A DNA stretch of 5,694 nt from Lentisphaerota bacterium (GTDB taxonomy: Bacteria > Verrucomicrobiota > Kiritimatiellia > JAAZAB01): positions 1 through 5,694 of the forward strand of contig JACPGN010000187.1 of the NCBI GenBank assembly GCA_016182435.1, given 5' to 3'. This document shows, one piece after another, positions 4,253 through 5,694 of this stretch (within the stretch, counting starts at the first letter, position 1; every line of letters starts with the position of its first letter). The position numbers and the translations under genes were made by a program. Under the pieces are notes generated by a model. That model saw only the letters and a program-made list of their open reading frames with translations, was not told the DNA's origin and ran no database searches.

Positions 4253-5694
4253 TCAGCCGCTTCCTTCCAGCGCAAATATTTCCTGCATTAACTGGCGTAG
4301 CCGCGGGCCGGCCGAAATCCCGCCGGAAATGGCGTCATCCAACACGATGGCCACGGCATAACGCGGCTCAACAAACGGGGCGAATAGAATCATCCACCCG
4401 TGCTTCTGGCCGGCGCCCTTGCGGCCATATTCGGCCGTGCCGGTCTTGCCCGCCATGCTGACGCCCGGCAAACGCGCTAACCTGCCGGTGCCTTCCTCGT
4501 CCTGGATGACATCGTGCATGCCGTTTTTTACCAGCTCCAGATGTTCGGCCGAGAAGCGCGCTTGTCCGATGATGACCGGTGGAATTTCCTGGAATTCAGT
4601 TTCATCCGGCCTGCGCTCGGCCAGCACCAGGCGCGGTTGGTACAGCGTTCCGCCATTGGCGATGACCGAAGCCAGCATGGCCATTTGCAAAGGCGTAACC
4701 TGGAGGGCGCCCTGGCCGATGGCTATATTGCAGGTGTCGCCATCGCGCCAGGCCTCGCCGAGCGTCTGGCGCTTCCAGGCCTTGCTGGGCAGAAATCCGG
4801 CGCTTTCGCCCGGCAGGCTGATTCCGGTTTTCTGGCTTATGCCGGCAGCCAGCGCCATGTGGTAGAGGCCGTCAAACCCGCACTTTATTGCGGCTTGATA
4901 AAAGAAAACGTTGCAGGAAACCCGCAGCGCCCGGCGGAAGTCCACTTGGCCATGTGCTGTGCGCTGGTAACAAGCGAACTGATGGTCGCCTAACTCAAAA
5001 TAACCAGGACAAGTCAGGGTCCAGTTGGGATCCACCCCCTGCTCCAGGGCGGCCAAGGCGACCAGTGGCTTAAAGGCGCTGCCCGGCGCGTACAGGCCGT
5101 TCAACGCGCGGTTGAACAGCGGCTTGCGCGGATCGCTCAATAATCTGGTCCAGTTTTCCGCCGTGATTTTCGTAGAGAACCCGTTGGGATCATAAGCCGG
5201 CGCGCTGGCCATGGCCAGCAGATCGCCGTTGCGCGGGTCCACAACCACCACGGCGCCGGCCATGTCGCTCAGGACAAGTTCCGCCGCGCGCTGGATGCGC
5301 AGGTCAATGGTCAGCTTTAAGTCGCTGCCGGGCACGCTCTCGCGTAAGGCCGTTTCGTTGTGCTTGAAGCCGGCAACGTCAACCTGGACTAACCGTCCGC
5401 CCGCTTTACCGGAGAGCAATTCATCATATTGTTTTTCCAGGCCGGCTTTGCCGATCAGGTCGGGCAGGTAATAATGATAGGGTTCGTCTTCCTCGTTTTG
5501 AAATTCGTGGCCACCCGTGTAGCCCAGCACGTGGCTGAGGGCCGTTTTCTGGGGATAGACTCGCTCAGGCGCCACCCTGACATCCACGCCGGCTAACCGC
5601 GCGCCGGATTCGGTCAGACGGGCTAAAGCCTTTTCGTCCACCTGCGACCAGGCCACCAGCGGCAGGGCCTTGCGGCTGGCGAGATGGTTAATAA
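4253..5694 (-). CDS. mrdA: Penicillin-binding protein 2 (elongasome transpeptidase), 5' end outside window
   Basis: Class B PBP that crosslinks peptidoglycan made by RodA; anchored in the inner membrane with its catalytic domain in the periplasm. About 480 codons are visible. The frame is open through base 5694, and GTG 5656 is an internal valine (upstream codons read INHLASRKALPL), so the cytoplasmic tail, membrane helix and start are missing. Numbering from that valine: the PBP-dimerisation/pedestal region shows VLGYTGG (43-49) and IGKAGLEKQYDELL (68-81). Transpeptidase motifs are all intact: SxxK in PGSAFKP (S193, K196), SxN in SCN (S247-N249), and KTG in AGKTGTAEYG (K404-G406). A candidate zinc site is formed by C217, C229, H235 and C248. 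The protein ends soon after the fold, without the long extension of some class B enzymes. The adjacent rodA makes PBP2 more likely than FtsI/PBP3. Confidence 0.95.
   Translation of the reverse strand, partial: INHLASRKALPLVAWSQVDEKALARLTESGARLAGVDVRVAPERVYPQKTALSHVLGYTGGHEFQNEEDEPYHYYLPDLIGKAGLEKQYDELLSGKAGGRLVQVDVAGFKHNETALRESVPGSDLKLTIDLRIQRAAELVLSDMAGAVVVVDPRNGDLLAMASAPAYDPNGFSTKITAENWTRLLSDPRKPLFNRALNGLYAPGSAFKPLVALAALEQGVDPNWTLTCPGYFELGDHQFACYQRTAHGQVDFRRALRVSCNVFFYQAAIKCGFDGLYHMALAAGISQKTGISLPGESAGFLPSKAWKRQTLGEAWRDGDTCNIAIGQGALQVTPLQMAMLASVIANGGTLYQPRLVLAERRPDETEFQEIPPVIIGQARFSAEHLELVKNGMHDVIQDEEGTGRLARLPGVSMAGKTGTAEYGRKGAGQKHGWMILFAPFVEPRYAVAIVLDDAISGGISAGPRLRQLMQEIFALEGSG
4261..4266 (-). 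promoter_or_regulatory. Shine-Dalgarno of rodA inside the end of pbp2
   Basis: AAGGAA on the minus strand lies within the last codons of pbp2, 11 bases before ATG 4249. With only three bases between the pbp2 stop (TGA 4255-4253) and the rodA start, ribosomes ending pbp2 can readily restart on rodA, which would keep the two partner enzymes in proportion. Confidence 0.5.

Noticed and set aside
4253..5656. GTG at 5656 as the start of the PBP2 gene
   Set aside because: The frame stays open to the window edge, the upstream codons read as plausible PBP sequence, and the membrane anchor would be missing. It is an internal valine.

Overview
The window is a compact block of cell-envelope genes, all on the minus strand, so transcription runs from the right edge to the left edge. 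In transcription order it holds: the 3' part of a class B penicillin-binding protein 2 (mrdA/pbpA, entering from beyond base 5694); rodA (4249 to 3062); a ribonuclease E/G family gene, rng (2887 to 1274); and the 5' part of an LPS-assembly gene with an OstA domain, most likely lptD, running off the left edge. The pbp2-rodA-rng order is the tail of the classical rod-shape (mre/mrd) cluster. RodA polymerises glycan strands and PBP2 crosslinks them during side-wall growth, RNase G processes RNA, and LptD inserts lipopolysaccharide into the outer membrane.

The organism is a diderm (Gram-negative) bacterium with GC-rich DNA. Three things suggest the PVC superphylum (Verrucomicrobiota, Kiritimatiellota or Lentisphaerota): the leucine-rich 'LNRLLLEEAYP' helical module in the LptD-like protein, the style of the short hairpin-rich intergenic repeats, and the gene order. 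This placement is inference from memory of family sequences, not a computed assignment.

Layout. 1-1254: LptD-like protein, 3'-truncated by the window edge. Its N-terminal part is a tandemly duplicated module of about 120 residues, followed by an OstA domain. 1114-1214: a small imperfect inverted-repeat element made of two hairpins inside a terminal inverted repeat. It lies either in the rng-lptD gap or, if translation starts at 1254, inside the lptD signal-peptide coding region with the frame kept open. 1274-2887: rng. 2888-3061: a 174-base gap almost filled by a second, larger cloverleaf-like element (2916-3050) with 12-bp perfect terminal inverted repeats and several internal hairpins. 3062-4249: rodA. 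4253-5694: pbp2, three bases from rodA.

I saw no tRNA, rRNA, CRISPR array, transposase or convincing sigma-70 promoter. The most unusual content is the pair of non-coding foldback elements (one apparently affecting the lptD start), the duplicated module of the LptD-like protein, a Cys/Cys/His/Cys version of the PBP2 zinc site, and two nested start sites for rng. The core genes themselves are ordinary members of known families.
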